A stretch of DNA of 64,000 nt, from contig CM033107.1 in assembly GCA_019321725.1 (NCBI GenBank), positions 13,135,445-13,199,444 of the forward strand. Direction: 5' to 3'. This document shows positions 34,863-45,063 of the stretch, piece after piece. The stretch comes from Paulownia fortunei. Lineage: Eukaryota > Streptophyta > Magnoliopsida > Lamiales > Paulowniaceae. The notes under the pieces were generated by a model. The model had not been told where the DNA came from. It worked only from the letters and a program-made list of their open reading frames with translations, and made no database searches. The stretch's first letter is position 1, and each line of letters opens with the position of its first letter. The translations under genes and the position numbers were made by a program.

Positions 34863-34921
34863 TGGACCAATTGTAGCAAATGCGTAAAAATAATATCAAA
34901 GAGGCTAGCAAGATTGGTCCA
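34863..34921 (+). repeat. Inverted repeat at R unit start
   Basis: TGGACCAA at 34863 pairs with TTGGTCCA at about 34914-34921, giving an 8 bp stem with a ~43 base loop. The other full copies begin the same way, with small changes. It may be a hairpin or merely chance. Confidence 0.4.
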
Positions 34922-34992
34922 AGCGCACAAGCCCAAAAGGCCTTGATAGTTCATGTACCATACTACATTGAAACATTACTCTCATCAAAGCA

Positions 34993-35001
34993 ACTATAAA
35001 T
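34993..35001 (+). promoter_or_regulatory. TATA-like box of R unit
   Basis: CTATAAATA, present in each unit (also about 36988-36997 and 62576-62585), about 130 bases after the unit start and followed by CATTTTGAGGTGC as in gypsy LTR promoters. Promoter activity is inferred. Confidence 0.45.
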
Positions 35002-35238
35002 ACCTTATTTTGATCATTTTGAGGTGCTAATATTTATTTGACATTTCTCTGCCGCAAAAATTTTTCCCAGTCAACATGATTCCTCACCTCCACAACAAGA
35101 AGTGCCAACCGAAGTGGCAGTATTATAGATAAGCTAAGAAGACCCCTTAGTGCTGATAGAGGAAGCCAGAACAAGAAACGACGACAATGGAGAAAATCCA
35201 CTGCACTGAAAATGTGCTTTATACCAAAGCAACCTCTG

Positions 35239-35718
35239 AAGCGTCCATCCTCATTGCCACATGAGTTAAGAGTATCCTTCCTTATGGCCTCAAGAGTCAA
35301 AATCATCCATTCTCGTAGTCTCGAAAGTCAAAGCATCCATCCTTATGGTCTTAGGAATTAGAAGCATCCTTTCACATAGCCTAGAGTGTAAAAAAAGTCC
35401 TTTCTCACGACCTTGAGACTTTAGGGGTCCTTCCTTACGACCTTGAGAGTCAAGAGTTTGTATCCTAATGGCCTCAGAGGTCGGACCCAATAACTTCATG
35501 AGTCAGAAGCATCCATCTTCACTGTCTCAGGAGGAGTTAGTAGCATTTCTTCTTAGCCTCGAGTGTAAGGAGTGTCCTTCCTCACGACCTCGAGAGTGAG
35601 CAACGTCTTTCCTCTTAACCTCAAGAGTCGGGAGTATCCATCCTTGAGGCCTCGAGATACAGGAGCATTCTTCCTAGTGGCCTGAGATATAGGAGCGTCC
35701 TTCCTAGTGGTTGATCCT
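35239..35718 (+). repeat. ~31 bp minisatellite in R unit 1 (about 15 units)
   Basis: Degenerate units with the pattern GAG-AGTCAGGAG-TATCCATCCTT-.-GGCCTC, for example AGAGTCGGGAGTATCCATCC, then AGATACAGGAGCATTCTTCC, then AGATATAGGAGCGTCCTTCC. Roughly 480 bases hold about 15 units. Similar blocks lie at 37208-37322, 61062-61320 and 62823-63300. Confidence 0.88.
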
Positions 35719-36329
35719 GATGACTTTTTCTGGCATGAACAAAGCATCTCCCCTATGCCCTTGAGATATGAGAGAGGAAGTAGGATAGTTGAGTCTTCTC
35801 AAAATTTGGTATCTTTTCCTCTTTTCTTCTTTCTTTGGTTTTTCCATTTCCCCCACTTTTAACTCAAGCTTTCTCTTAGTAATATCCTGAGTATATTGAT
35901 ATTCACAATGCAATAAATTTAATGGTATTTAAACTTTCCTACATTTCTTTGCCCCTTGATATCCATTTTTATTTTGTACAATCCAAAAAAAATAATATGG
36001 CAATATTAAAGTTGTTGCTAATAATTTGTATTTTATTTTATTACAATAATAATTTTTACAAATTTATTTATGATAAATTATACATGACAACATAATTACT
36101 ATCAAATAGTCATTGTGCTAATTTTATTTGAGTTATCAAATCAAGTAGAATTTACACCGTATAAAACAAGTAAAAGGTAAAAAACCTCATTGGAGAAAGA
36201 AAAAAAACCCATTAAAAAGCCTCGTTGTGCTTTTAAAAATGATAACACATTGATTTCCTACTCTAATTAGTAGTGTTCTTGATAATTATGAGATCAAATA
36301 CCCTCAAAATTTCTATGTATTTGCAGTCC

Positions 36330-36830
36330 CTAATTATTCTTTTTTTTATACATTTTTTTTATATCATTTTTTCGTCTGCCACTCTCTTTTTTACTCCCCT
36401 TTCTTCCTCACATTTTTCCCCCTTCTTCTACCTTCATTGATGTCACCCATCACCCACCACCCACCACCCACCTAGAAACCCAAAGCATCCAAATAGCCCC
36501 AGCCACGAACCACACTATTGCCATATAGTCTCCAACCCCATCCCACCCCAGCCCCATGTATTTTCTCCCCTAACAATAATGCCCAACCTCCCATTGTGCC
36601 ACTTCCTCAACTCCCTCAGCCACACACGACCACCCCAACCCTGTCTCGCCCTTTTCGCCTGCCCCTCTCACCCACCCCTCTCCCACTAAACATGAATCAC
36701 TCATCCTCAACTACTAAATCCCCTCCACCCAGTCACCCCTGTCCAACCACCCTTCCCCGCTACCCTCATCTAATTCGGCGCTGCCACCCCATCCTCAAAA
36801 TCCCCACCCCTTACATAGATATTTACATTT
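36330..36830 (+). repeat. Pyrimidine-rich and C-rich tract of R unit 1
   Basis: A T/C tract (about 36330-36440) passes into CACCCACCACCCACC runs and a C-rich stretch to 36820. It gives proline-rich open frames of 60-120 codons in several frames. The frames are not conserved between units (an indel after the first ~11 codons shifts the second copy), so I treat it as non-coding. Matching tracts: 37940-38440 and 61940-62400. Confidence 0.75.
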
Positions 36831-37207
36831 ATATTTTAAAAAATATATATGTTATTAATGGACCAATTGTAGGAAATGCGTAAAAATAATATCAAAGATG
36901 CCAGTAAGGTTGGTCCCAGCACACAAGCCTAAAAGGCCTTGATAGTCTATGCACCATACTACATTAAACATTACTCTCATCAAAGAAACTATAAATACCC
37001 TTATTTTGATAATTTTTAGGTGCTAATATTTATTTGACATTTCTCTGCCCCAAAATTTTTTTCCCAGTCAACATGATTCCTCACCTCCAAAACAAGAAGT
37101 GCCAACTAAAGTGGTAGCATTATAGATAACCTAAGAGGACCCCTTAGTGCTGATAGAGGAAGCCACAACAAGAACGACGACAATGGAGAAAATCCACTGC
37201 ACTGAAA

Positions 37208-37322
37208 CCTTCCTTTTAACCTCAAGAGTCAGGAGTATCCATCCTTGAGGCCTTGAGATACAGGAGCGTTCTTCCTAGTGGCCTGAGATATAGGAGTGTC
37301 ATTCCTAGTGGTAGATCCTGAT
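37208..37322 (+). repeat. ~31 bp minisatellite in R unit 2 (about 4 units)
   Basis: Same repeat as 35239-35718 but only about four units, which explains most of the length difference between the two R units. Confidence 0.85.
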
Positions 37323-38543
37323 GACTTTTAATGGCATGAACAAAGCATCCCCCCTATGCCCTTGAGGATATGAGAGAGGAAGTAGGATAGTTGAGTCTTC
37401 TCAAAATTTGGTATCTTTTCCTCTTTTCTTTTTTCTTTGGTTTTTCCATTTTTCCTCCACTTTTAACTCAAGCTTTCTCTCAGTAATATCATGAGTATAT
37501 TGATATTCACAATGTAATAAATTTAATGGAATTTAAACTTTCCTACATTTCTTTGCCCCTTGATATCCATTACTTTTATTTGTACAATCCAAAAAAATAA
37601 TATGACAATATTAAAGTTGTTGCCAATAATTTGTATTTTATTTTATTACAATAATAATTTTTACAAATTTATTTATGACAAAATTATACATGACAACATA
37701 ATTACTATCAAAGAGTCATTGTGCTAATTTTATTTGAGTTATCGAATCAAGTATAATTTACACCGTATAAAACAAGTAAAAGGTAAAAAACCTCATTGGA
37801 GAAAGAAAAAAAAAACCATCATAAACCCTCGTTGTGCTTTTAAAAATGATAGCACATCGATTTCCTACTCTAATTAGCCGTGTTCTTGATAATTATAAGA
37901 TCAAATACCCTCAAAATTTCTATGTATTTGCAGTCTGTAATATATACTTCTTTTATACATTTTTTTTATATCATTTTCTTCTTCCACACTTTTTTTTACT
38001 CACCTTTCTTCCTCACATTTTTTTCCCTTCTTCTACCTTCACTGATGCCACCCATCACCCACCACCCACCACCCACCACCCACCCACAAACCCAAAGCAT
38101 CTAAACAGCCCCAGCCACGAACCACACCATTGCCATGTAGTCTCCAACCCCACCCCACCCCACCCCAGCTCCATGTATTTTCTCCCCTGACAATAATGCC
38201 CAATCTCCCACTGTGTCATTTTCTCTACTCGCTCAGCCACACCACCACCAGCCCAGCCCTCTCTTGCCCTTTTCGCCTATCCCTCTCACCTACTCTTCTC
38301 CCACCAAACATGAATCACTCAGCCTCAACTACTCAGTCCCCTCCACCCAATCACCCCTGTCCAACCACCATTCCCCACTACCCTCATCTAATTCGGTGTT
38401 GCTGCCCCATCCTCAAAACCCCCCACCCCTTACATAGATATTTATATTTATATTTTAAAAAAATATATATGTTATTGATGGACCAATTATAGAAAACACG
38501 TAAAAATAATATCAAAGATGCCAGTAAGGTTGGTCCAAGGTTA

Positions 38544-38868
38544 TTGGATGCCCGTATAAACTCACCATGTTTTCCAAGATTGGATCCACAAAAAATACAA
38601 ATGCAATTGAATTTCTGAGTTGAAGAAACTTCTATTTTTTTTATTTTTGAAAATAAGTTGTGCAAAAATAGAGTGAGTACGGTGATATTTATTGAGGTGA
38701 GAATAGGGAATGCATTTATTGCATGTCTTTTTCTTTTGTCAAAAAGGTTGAAAATAAGGACACACATAAAATTTAAAAATTACCTACTTACACGTGAATG
38801 TACATATAGTTGTGATTGTGGCTCACATCTTCCTCTAGTTTTACGTCCAGTAACGGCTTAAACGCCCT
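38544..38868. other. Spacer between R array and minus-strand ORFs
   Basis: The R homology stops at GGTTGGTCCAAGG. Nothing recognised after it. Confidence 0.4.
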
Positions 38869-39174
38869 CTATGGGTCGAGGATATGCTTCCCATCCAGTT
38901 TTTTTATAAACTGGCAAACATAGTCTTTTAATGTCAGATTCCCAAGACTATAAAACTCATACGCATTTCGCAAACGATCCCATAAATCAAGAATTGCACA
39001 TTGTACCAATTCACATGAATGCGTCTCAAGAGTCAATATAATATGATCTAAAGACTCCTTACTCAATCCATCCATAATGAATTTAAGTTTATCTTCTTGA
39101 TTTTTAGAGGCCATTCCTAAAGAACGACATTTTTTGTTGCAAGTCCATCTAGCACAATTGTGACAAACTTTCAT
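38869..39174 (-). CDS. Short unassigned open frame (101 codons)
   Basis: Open from ATG 39174 to a stop at 38869. The product would have a cysteine-rich start (CHNCARWTCNKKC) and a leucine-rich body ending QFIKKLDGKHILDP. The middle (KLKFIMDGLSKESLDHIILTL) loosely resembles copia gag wording, but the order and context do not fit. It lies downstream of Athila-2 pol on the same strand, so it may be a relic in the Athila 3' region. Function unknown; may not be a gene. Confidence 0.25.
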   Translation of the reverse strand: MKVCHNCARWTCNKKCRSLGMASKNQEDKLKFIMDGLSKESLDHIILTLETHSCELVQCAILDLWDRLRNAYEFYSLGNLTLKDYVCQFIKKLDGKHILDP

Positions 39175-39529
39175 TTTTTTCGCTCTTTGTTTTTTTAATA
39201 TGTGCTTTTACCAAAACCAGCATGTATCTAGTAAGCAAATTTGGAAACTCATGTGAAAACTCACCTGCTCTTACCTTTGCTTCAATTATCCATCGTATGT
39301 CCTCCAGGATGCCCTTGTGCATAAGCATCCTCAATCTTTCAATCCTGATTTTATAAATTTTCAAAATTGCATTTTTAGAAAGAAAAGAAAATCGCTTCTT
39401 GAGAGTTAGAAAAATGTCACCCATTTTGAAGAGAATGAGAAAAGTAGAGAAAATTTGTACAAAGATTTCAGTTGTTTGGGAAACTGACAAGTCTGACTTT
39501 AATAGCCATGGAGTACCATTATCAGCCAC
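39149..39529 (-). CDS. Open frame just after Athila-2 pol (126 codons), unassigned
   Basis: Open from ATG 39529 to a stop at 39149, 57 bases after the end of the integrase frame on the same strand. The product is basic, with IFVQIFSTFLILF as a short hydrophobic patch near residues 22-34. In Athila elements an extra envelope-like ORF lies between pol and the 3' LTR, and this frame is in that position, but I recognise no envelope-like motif or clear membrane segment. It may be real element sequence or chance. Confidence 0.3.
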   Translation of the reverse strand: MADNGTPWLLKSDLSVSQTTEIFVQIFSTFLILFKMGDIFLTLKKRFSFLSKNAILKIYKIRIERLRMLMHKGILEDIRWIIEAKVRAGEFSHEFPNLLTRYMLVLVKAHIKKTKSEKNESLSQLC

Positions 39530-39585
39530 TTAACTGGGAAAAGAAAAAAAATAAAAGAAAAATAAAACTATCAAAACAAATAAAG

Positions 39586-40743
39586 TCAGAGAAAATGAGT
39601 ATATACAACATTAATCATAACAAGGGTTAGAAAGAAAAAGAATTTCCTCTTGTGAAAATTGATTTCTAGAAATGGTTTAACTCTTTGTCCATTTACTTTG
39701 AATATGTTACCATTTCTAGGATTCTCAATGTCAATCGCCCCATAAGGATATACTTTTTTTACAACAAAAGGACCACTCCACCTTGATCTCAATTTTCCAG
39801 GAAACAAATGCAATCGAGAATTATAAAGCAAAATCTTTTGACCAACCTCAAATATTTTTCTTGAAATTTTATTATCATGAAAATCTTTGATTCTTGCTTT
39901 ATAAATTTTAGAATTCTCATATGCATCATTTCTCAGTTCTTCAAGTTCATTGATTTGCAATTTGTGCAATTTTGAAGCTTCATTAAGGTTGAAGTTAAAC
40001 ATTTTGATTGCCCAATAAGCTTTATGTTCAAGTTCAACAGGTAAATGACAAGGTTTTTCATAAACTATCCTATAAGGAGATATGCCTAATGATGTTTTGA
40101 AAGCAGTTTTATATGCCCAAAGTGTATCGGTAAGTCTAAGAGACCAATCTTTACAGTTTGGGTTAACTGTTTTCTCCAAAATTTATTTTATCTCCCTATT
40201 TGCAAGCTCAACTTGTCCATTTGTCTAAGGGTGATAAGGGGTTGCAACTTTATGTATGATTCCATATTTCTTCATTAAAGTTCCAAAAACTTTGTTACAA
40301 AAATGTTTTCCCCCATCACTGATAATAGATCTAGGAATTCCAAATCGACTTAAAATATTTTTTTTCAAAAATTTTATCACTATTTTGTGATCATTGTTTC
40401 GACAAGGAATTGCCTCGATCCATTTTGAAACATAATCTATGGCAACCAATATGTAAAGAAAACCAAATGATAATGGAAATGGCCCTATAAAATCAATACC
40501 CCAACAGTCAAAGATTTCAATCACTAGGATAGGGTGTAGGGGCATCATATTTCTCTTTGAAAGGGACCCTAACTTTTGACAATTTTCACAACTTTTGCAG
40601 AAAGTGTAAGTATCTTTGAAAAGAGTTGTCCAATAAAATCCACATTGCAAGATTTTTGCAGTAGTTTTCTTTACAGAAAAATGACCACCACATGCTTCTG
40701 AATGACAAAATTTGACAATATTACCTATCTCATTGTCAGGCAC
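39586..40743 (-). pseudogene. Athila-2 integrase pseudogene
   Basis: The first frame (40743 to 40225) has the zinc-binding region (CHSEACGGHF ... CKSCENCQ) and the first two catalytic aspartates (WGIDFIGPFP and ISDGGKHF). It ends at a stop (TAG) in YHP-stop-TNGQVE, where Q is usual. A short piece (40224-40180) carries the glutamate of the DDE triad (GQVELANREIK) and a second stop. The last frame (40179 to 39586) has the C-terminal domain, including [17 protein letters not shown], and ends in [12 protein letters not shown]. Integrase would insert the DNA copy into the genome. Two stops suffice to break it; the residues themselves are kept. Confidence 0.92.
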
Positions 40744-40749
40744 ACATCT

Positions 40750-42509
40750 TCAAAAGATTTGATCCGGACAATATTTGAATAGGTATGGATCATCCCAATA
40801 AAAAAATTTAACCTCAGTCAAAAACTTCTTTTTATCTTGAGAGTTCCAATGTGATGGCATCTTTCCTGTCACAAGAAAATTAACAATGTCAGCAAACCAA
40901 GGTAAAATAGAAACGTTAAATAATTGGTCATCAGGAAAAGTGTCATTAATAGGTGTGGTTTGAAATGAGTCATCACAAACAAGTCTCGACAAATGATCAG
41001 CCACTACATTCTCTACTCCCTTTTTATCTCGAATAGTAACATTAAATTCCTGGAGTAAGAGAATCCACCTAATCAGTCTTGGTTTAGCATCTTTTTTTTG
41101 ACAATTGATATTTCAAGCTGCATGATCACTGAAAACAACAATTGGTGAGCCAACAAGATAAGATCGAAATTTGTCCAATGCAAAAACTACAGCAAGTAAT
41201 TCTTTTTCAATTGTTGTATAATTCAATTGAGCACCATTTAAAGTTTTACTTGCATAGTAAATAACATATGGTTTTTTATCTTTTCTTTGGCCCAAGACAG
41301 CTCCAACAGCATAATCACTAGCATCACACATTATTTCAAAAGGTAAAGTCCAATCTGGAGGTTGGATGATTGGAGCATATGTAAGCATGCTTTTAAGCTT
41401 AACAAAAGCATTTTCACAGTTTTCAGTCCATTCAAAAATAGTGTCTTTTGTTAGAAGATTACACAAATGTTTAGATATTATACTAAAATCTTTGATAAAT
41501 CTTCTATAAAAACCAGCATGTCCTAAAAATGATCTAATGTCCTTCACAGTCTTTGGTGTTGGCAAATTGGCAATTAACTCAATTTTAGATTTATCAACCT
41601 CAATACCTTCTGATGATATAATGTGTCCAAGAACAATACCAGTTGTTACCATGAAGTGACATTTCTCCCAATTGAGCACAAGATTCTTTTCTTCACACCT
41701 GATCAAAACCTTTTCTAAATTAGATAAGCAATCATCAAATGAATTACCAAAAATAGAAAAATCATCCATGAAGACTTCAAGAAAACATTCAACCATGTTA
41801 CTAAAAATACTAAGCATGCATCGTTGGAATGTAGTTGGTGCATTACATAATCCAAAAGGCATCCTTCGATATGCAAAAGTACCAAAAGGACATGTAAAAG
41901 TTGTTTTCTCTTGATCTTCAAGTGCAATTGCAATTTGATTATATCCAGAATATCCATCTAAAAAGCAATAAAATTCGTGTCCTGCAACTCTTTCTAAAAT
42001 TTGATCCATGAAAGGTAATGGAAAATGATATTTTCTAGTAACTGAGTTGAGTTTTCTATAGTCAATGCACATTCGCCAACCAGTAACAGTCCTAGTTGGA
42101 ATTAATTCATCATTCTCATTCTTGACTACAGTAACTCCAGATTCTTAGGTACAACTTGAGTAGGACTTACCCATTTGCTATCAGAAATAGAATAAATGAT
42201 TCCATTATCTAAGAGTTTAATGACTTCATTTCTTACTACTTCTTTCATATTAGAATTTAGCCTTCGTTGCATTTCTCTAGATGATTTAGCATTTTCCTCT
42301 AGATAGATGTTATGTGTGCAAATGAAAGGATTAATACCTTTAATATCAGCAATGGTCCATCCTAAAGCATTCTTATGCATTTTCAGAGTTTCGATCAACT
42401 TACCTTCTTGATATGCATCGAGTTTGGAAGAAATTATTACTGGAAAAGTTTTATTCTCACCCAAGAAAGAGTATTTCAAATTAACTGGCAACGGTTTCAA
42501 TTTAACCAC
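40750..42509 (-). pseudogene. Athila-2 reverse transcriptase / RNase H pseudogene
   Basis: The RT start is at 42509-42126 (ending VVPKNLELL), and a frameshift near 42145 separates it from the main frame 42072-41113. That frame has LDGYSGYNQI (first catalytic Asp, residue 39), MPFGLCNAPTTFQ and FMDDF (residues 101-105, both Asp kept). It then runs into RNase H ([39 protein letters not shown]). A one-base loss near 41112 breaks RNase H; the intact version of this stretch survives in 46678-47201. The frame resumes at 41004 (ADHLSRLV) and ends at a stop at 40750 before the integrase. Confidence 0.93.
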
Positions 42510-42538
42510 GGGAGCTTTAATACTTGATGGAATAGATT

Positions 42539-44197
42539 TTATTGTTGATGATGAAAGTTCTTCGAACCTTGGCTTCCAAAATATTTTTCTTGTACCTGCA
42601 AAAATTCAGAGATAATATTAGTGTGTTCCTTTTTATAAATACTTTCACTTTCAAAATAAGTCTCCAAAGAATGTGAAGAGTTAGTAGTAGTAAAGTATTC
42701 ATGAATAAGTTCCTCAATTGAATCCACTTCATGTACTTCGACATCTTCTGCAGGTTGCATACAAACATTAAACACATTTAGTTCCAAAGTCATATTTCCA
42801 AATGATAACTTCAAAATACCATTTCTACAATTGATCAAAGCATTTGAAGTTGCAAGAAAAGGATGACCCAAAATGATAGGAATTTGTGTATGTGTTTGTG
42901 CAACAGGCTCTGTGTCCAAAATAATAAAATCAATTGGAAAGTAAAACTTATCAATTTGTACCAACACATCTTCTACTATTCCCTTTGGAACTTTAATCGA
43001 ACGGTCAGCTAGTTGGAGTACAACAAAAGTTGTTTTAAGTTCTCCCAAACCTAACTGTTCATAAACTGAGAAAGGTAGAAGATTTACACTAGCACCAAGA
43101 TCAAGCAAAGCACGCTCTATTCTAGTGTTTCCTATGATACATGAAATGGTTGGACAACCTGGATCTTTGTACTTGGGTGGAGTGAATTGTTGAATGATTG
43201 AACTAACACTTTCAGTTAAAAATGCCTTCTTTTGTACATGATGTTTTCTTTTGATTGTACACAAATCTTTCAAAAATTTGGCATAAGATGGAACTTGCTT
43301 GATTGCATCCAATAATGGAATATTAATCTTGACTTGTTTAAAAATTTCAAAAATTTCAGCATTTGAGTTCAATTTCTGAGTTGCTTGCAATCTTTGAGGA
43401 AAGGGTGCTGGAGGTAAATATTTTTCTTTTTCATCATTTTCACGCTTACCTTCTTCAAACTTACCTTCATTGTCAAGACTATTTCCATTTTTCATTTCTG
43501 GAGGTGGATTAGAAACTTTCTCCTTGGGATGAATAGTCTTGTCAACAACTTTTCCATTCCGAAGAGTTGTAACTGAATTAGCCTCCTTGACTGCATTTTC
43601 ACCTGAAGAAGAAACATGACACTGAGTAGAAGGATTAGATTGAGGTTGAGCAGGAAATTTACCTTTTTCATGAGTACGCAAAGAAGTTGTCAGTGTTGAA
43701 AGTGTGCTTCTGATCTCATTGATAGCTTGTGAAGTCTGATTATTGATGTTTGTTTGTTCATGCATAAATGCTTGCAAAGTCTCCTCAATGGATTTTGTAT
43801 GTGGAGGTGGATAAGAATGAAAGTTTTGTGGTTTTTGTGAATGCGGTGGTTGGGCACGGTTATCATCTCGCCAACTGAAATTGGGATGATTTCTCCATTG
43901 TGGATTGTAAGTTTCAGAATATGGAGAATGAAAAGGCTTTTTGAATGTGTTCATAAAATTTGCTTGTACTGGAAGGTTTGGACATTCATTGGTGGAGTGC
44001 CCCAAAAGTTCACAATTGCTACAAACTTCTTCCTCTTGCACAGATTTGATTTCCTTTACTTTCTTAAGTTCCATGGCTTCAACTTTTCTTGTTAAACTAG
44101 CAAGTCTAGCATTTAGATCATCTTCTTGGCTAAGGTAATAATCCTTTATTACTATTAGTAAGATTAGATCTAATAGAACCTTCGGAACAATTAACAC
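42539..44197 (-). CDS. Athila-2 gag C-terminus, zinc knuckle and protease (552 codons)
   Basis: One long frame. A CCHC knuckle (C59-x2-C62-x4-H67-x4-C72, CSNCELLGHSTNEC) binds the element RNA in this family. A Pro/Gln-rich linker (about 100-260) follows, then the pre-protease block INIPLLDAIKQVPSYAKFLKDL (about 291). The retroviral-type aspartic protease has LLDLGASVNLLP (Asp 366), the DLGAS form usual in Athila, and ILGHPFLATSNALI downstream. It overlaps the upstream gag frame by 68 bases in another frame. The first ~25 residues may be out-of-frame readthrough, so the true start is not known. It is separated from RT by a frameshift near 42510-42540. Confidence 0.9.
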   Translation of the reverse strand: MLIVPKVLLDLILLIVIKDYYLSQEDDLNARLASLTRKVEAMELKKVKEIKSVQEEEVCSNCELLGHSTNECPNLPVQANFMNTFKKPFHSPYSETYNPQWRNHPNFSWRDDNRAQPPHSQKPQNFHSYPPPHTKSIEETLQAFMHEQTNINNQTSQAINEIRSTLSTLTTSLRTHEKGKFPAQPQSNPSTQCHVSSSGENAVKEANSVTTLRNGKVVDKTIHPKEKVSNPPPEMKNGNSLDNEGKFEEGKRENDEKEKYLPPAPFPQRLQATQKLNSNAEIFEIFKQVKINIPLLDAIKQVPSYAKFLKDLCTIKRKHHVQKKAFLTESVSSIIQQFTPPKYKDPGCPTISCIIGNTRIERALLDLGASVNLLPFSVYEQLGLGELKTTFVVLQLADRSIKVPKGIVEDVLVQIDKFYFPIDFIILDTEPVAQTHTQIPIILGHPFLATSNALINCRNGILKLSFGNMTLELNVFNVCMQPAEDVEVHEVDSIEELIHEYFTTTNSSHSLETYFESESIYKKEHTNIISEFLQVQEKYFGSQGSKNFHHQQ

Positions 44198-44966
44198 TAT
44201 GCCATGATTGAGAGTTTTCTGCCAAATGATCTAGGTATTCTAGGGCTTCATCAGGTTCCTTATCAAGAAACTCACCATTACACATTGTTTCAACAAATTG
44301 TTTTGTTTCAGGAGTTAAACCTTCATAAAAGAAACTAATTAAGCGCCATTTTTCAAAATCATGATGTGGGCATGAATTCAACAAATCTTTAAATCTTTCC
44401 CAACATTGAAAGAAAACTTCATTCGAATTTTGAGAAAAAATTTGAATTTGTCTTTTCAAAGCATTAGTTTTATGAGTTGGAATTTTTTTTTTCAAGAATT
44501 CAGCTTGCATTTCTTGCCAAGTACCAATTGACCTAGGTTTTAAAGAATTAAGCCAATTTTTTGCTTTATCTTTTAAAGAGAAAGGAAATAATTTGAGCTT
44601 AACAATCTCATTTGTGCAAGTTTGATCATCAAAAGTGGCACATACTTCATCAAATTCTTTTAAATGCAAGTAACGACTTTCAGAGTCTAAACCATGGAAA
44701 TTAGGAAGTAAAGGGATCATACCTGACTTGAATCGAAAATTATTTGCATTTAGAGGAAAAATGAAACAAGAAGGAGAAGAATTTCGAGGAGGTTGCAAGT
44801 AATAACGCATGGTACGCACCTGTTGATTCTCATTTTCATCCTGGACACTTTCATTTTCAGCCATGGTAGAAGTGTGTGGAGATGATTCAAACAAATTTCC
44901 AAACAAAGTTTCGGAATTATTTCTTACTAAACGTCGAGAATTATGACTACGATACCATATAACCAT
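44130..44966 (-). CDS. Athila-2 gag N-terminal part (278 codons)
   Basis: Retrotransposon gag domain. An acidic start is followed by FHGLDSESRYLHLKEFDEVC, LKLFPFSLKDKAKNWLNSL, GTWQEMQAEFLKKKIPTHKT and ISFFYEGLTPETKQFVETMC, the classical plant gypsy gag blocks. The open frame begins at 44966, but the ATG at 44864 (MAENESVQDENENQQ) is the likelier true start because the sequence before it looks like leader. It ends in another frame than the knuckle/protease frame, so a frameshift near 44130-44197 splits gag. Gag would form the cytoplasmic particle that packages element RNA. Confidence 0.9.
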   Translation of the reverse strand: MVIWYRSHNSRRLVRNNSETLFGNLFESSPHTSTMAENESVQDENENQQVRTMRYYLQPPRNSSPSCFIFPLNANNFRFKSGMIPLLPNFHGLDSESRYLHLKEFDEVCATFDDQTCTNEIVKLKLFPFSLKDKAKNWLNSLKPRSIGTWQEMQAEFLKKKIPTHKTNALKRQIQIFSQNSNEVFFQCWERFKDLLNSCPHHDFEKWRLISFFYEGLTPETKQFVETMCNGEFLDKEPDEALEYLDHLAENSQSWHSVNCSEGSIRSNLTNSNKGLLP

Positions 44967-45039
44967 ATATCCATAAAGAAAATAAACAAACTATATTTAC
45001 AAAGGAAAATTATTAACAAACCTGAATACTTACCTTGCC
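44967..45039 (-). other. Athila-2 leader between primer site and gag
   Basis: Short AT-rich leader without ORF. Confidence 0.6.
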
Positions 45040-45057
45040 TTCCCCGGCAACGGCGTC
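45040..45057 (-). promoter_or_regulatory. Athila-2 primer-binding site (tRNA-Asp)
   Basis: On the minus strand TGACGCCGTTGCCGGGGA. Plant tRNA-Asp(GTC) ends TCCCCGGCAACGGCGCCA, so the site matches 17 of 18 bases. It lies six bases inside the LTR end. Athila elements use this primer. Confidence 0.93.
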
Positions 45058-45063
45058 AAAAAC

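Larger units (their letters stand above)
34863..38543 (+). repeat. R tandem array, copy 1 (units ~2.0 and 1.6 kb)
   Basis: Two full units (34863-36858 and 36859-38478) and the first 65 bases of a third (38479-38543). Each unit contains, in order: TGGACCAATTGTAG start; TATA-like ACTATAAATAC; ATTTTGAGGTGCTAATATTT; a ~31 bp minisatellite; an AT-rich middle with CCTCATTGGAGAAAG and GCCTCGTTGTGC; a pyrimidine tract; and a C-rich tract ending in CATAGATATTTA(C/T)ATTTATA. The TATA and leader order recalls Ty3/gypsy LTRs, so R may be a tandemly amplified non-autonomous LTR element. It has no credible protein. Confidence 0.88.

Noticed and set aside
35239..35718. Regular ~31 bp repeats that might suggest a CRISPR array
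   Set aside because: The repeats follow each other without spacers, are degenerate, and the genome is a plant's. It is a minisatellite.
36518..36883. Proline-rich open frame repeated at 38130-38492 and 62122-62427
   Set aside because: The frames lie in the C-rich tract of the R units. An indel after about 11 codons changes the frame in the second copy, so the protein is not conserved although the DNA is.
38869..39174. Possible copia gag fragment
   Set aside because: Only a loose resemblance over about 20 residues and no copia LTR, knuckle or pol nearby; left as unassigned.
45040..45057. TCCCCGGCAACGGCGTCA looks like the 3' end of a tRNA-Asp gene
   Set aside because: Only 18 bases match and they sit beside an LTR end; it is the retrotransposon primer-binding site.
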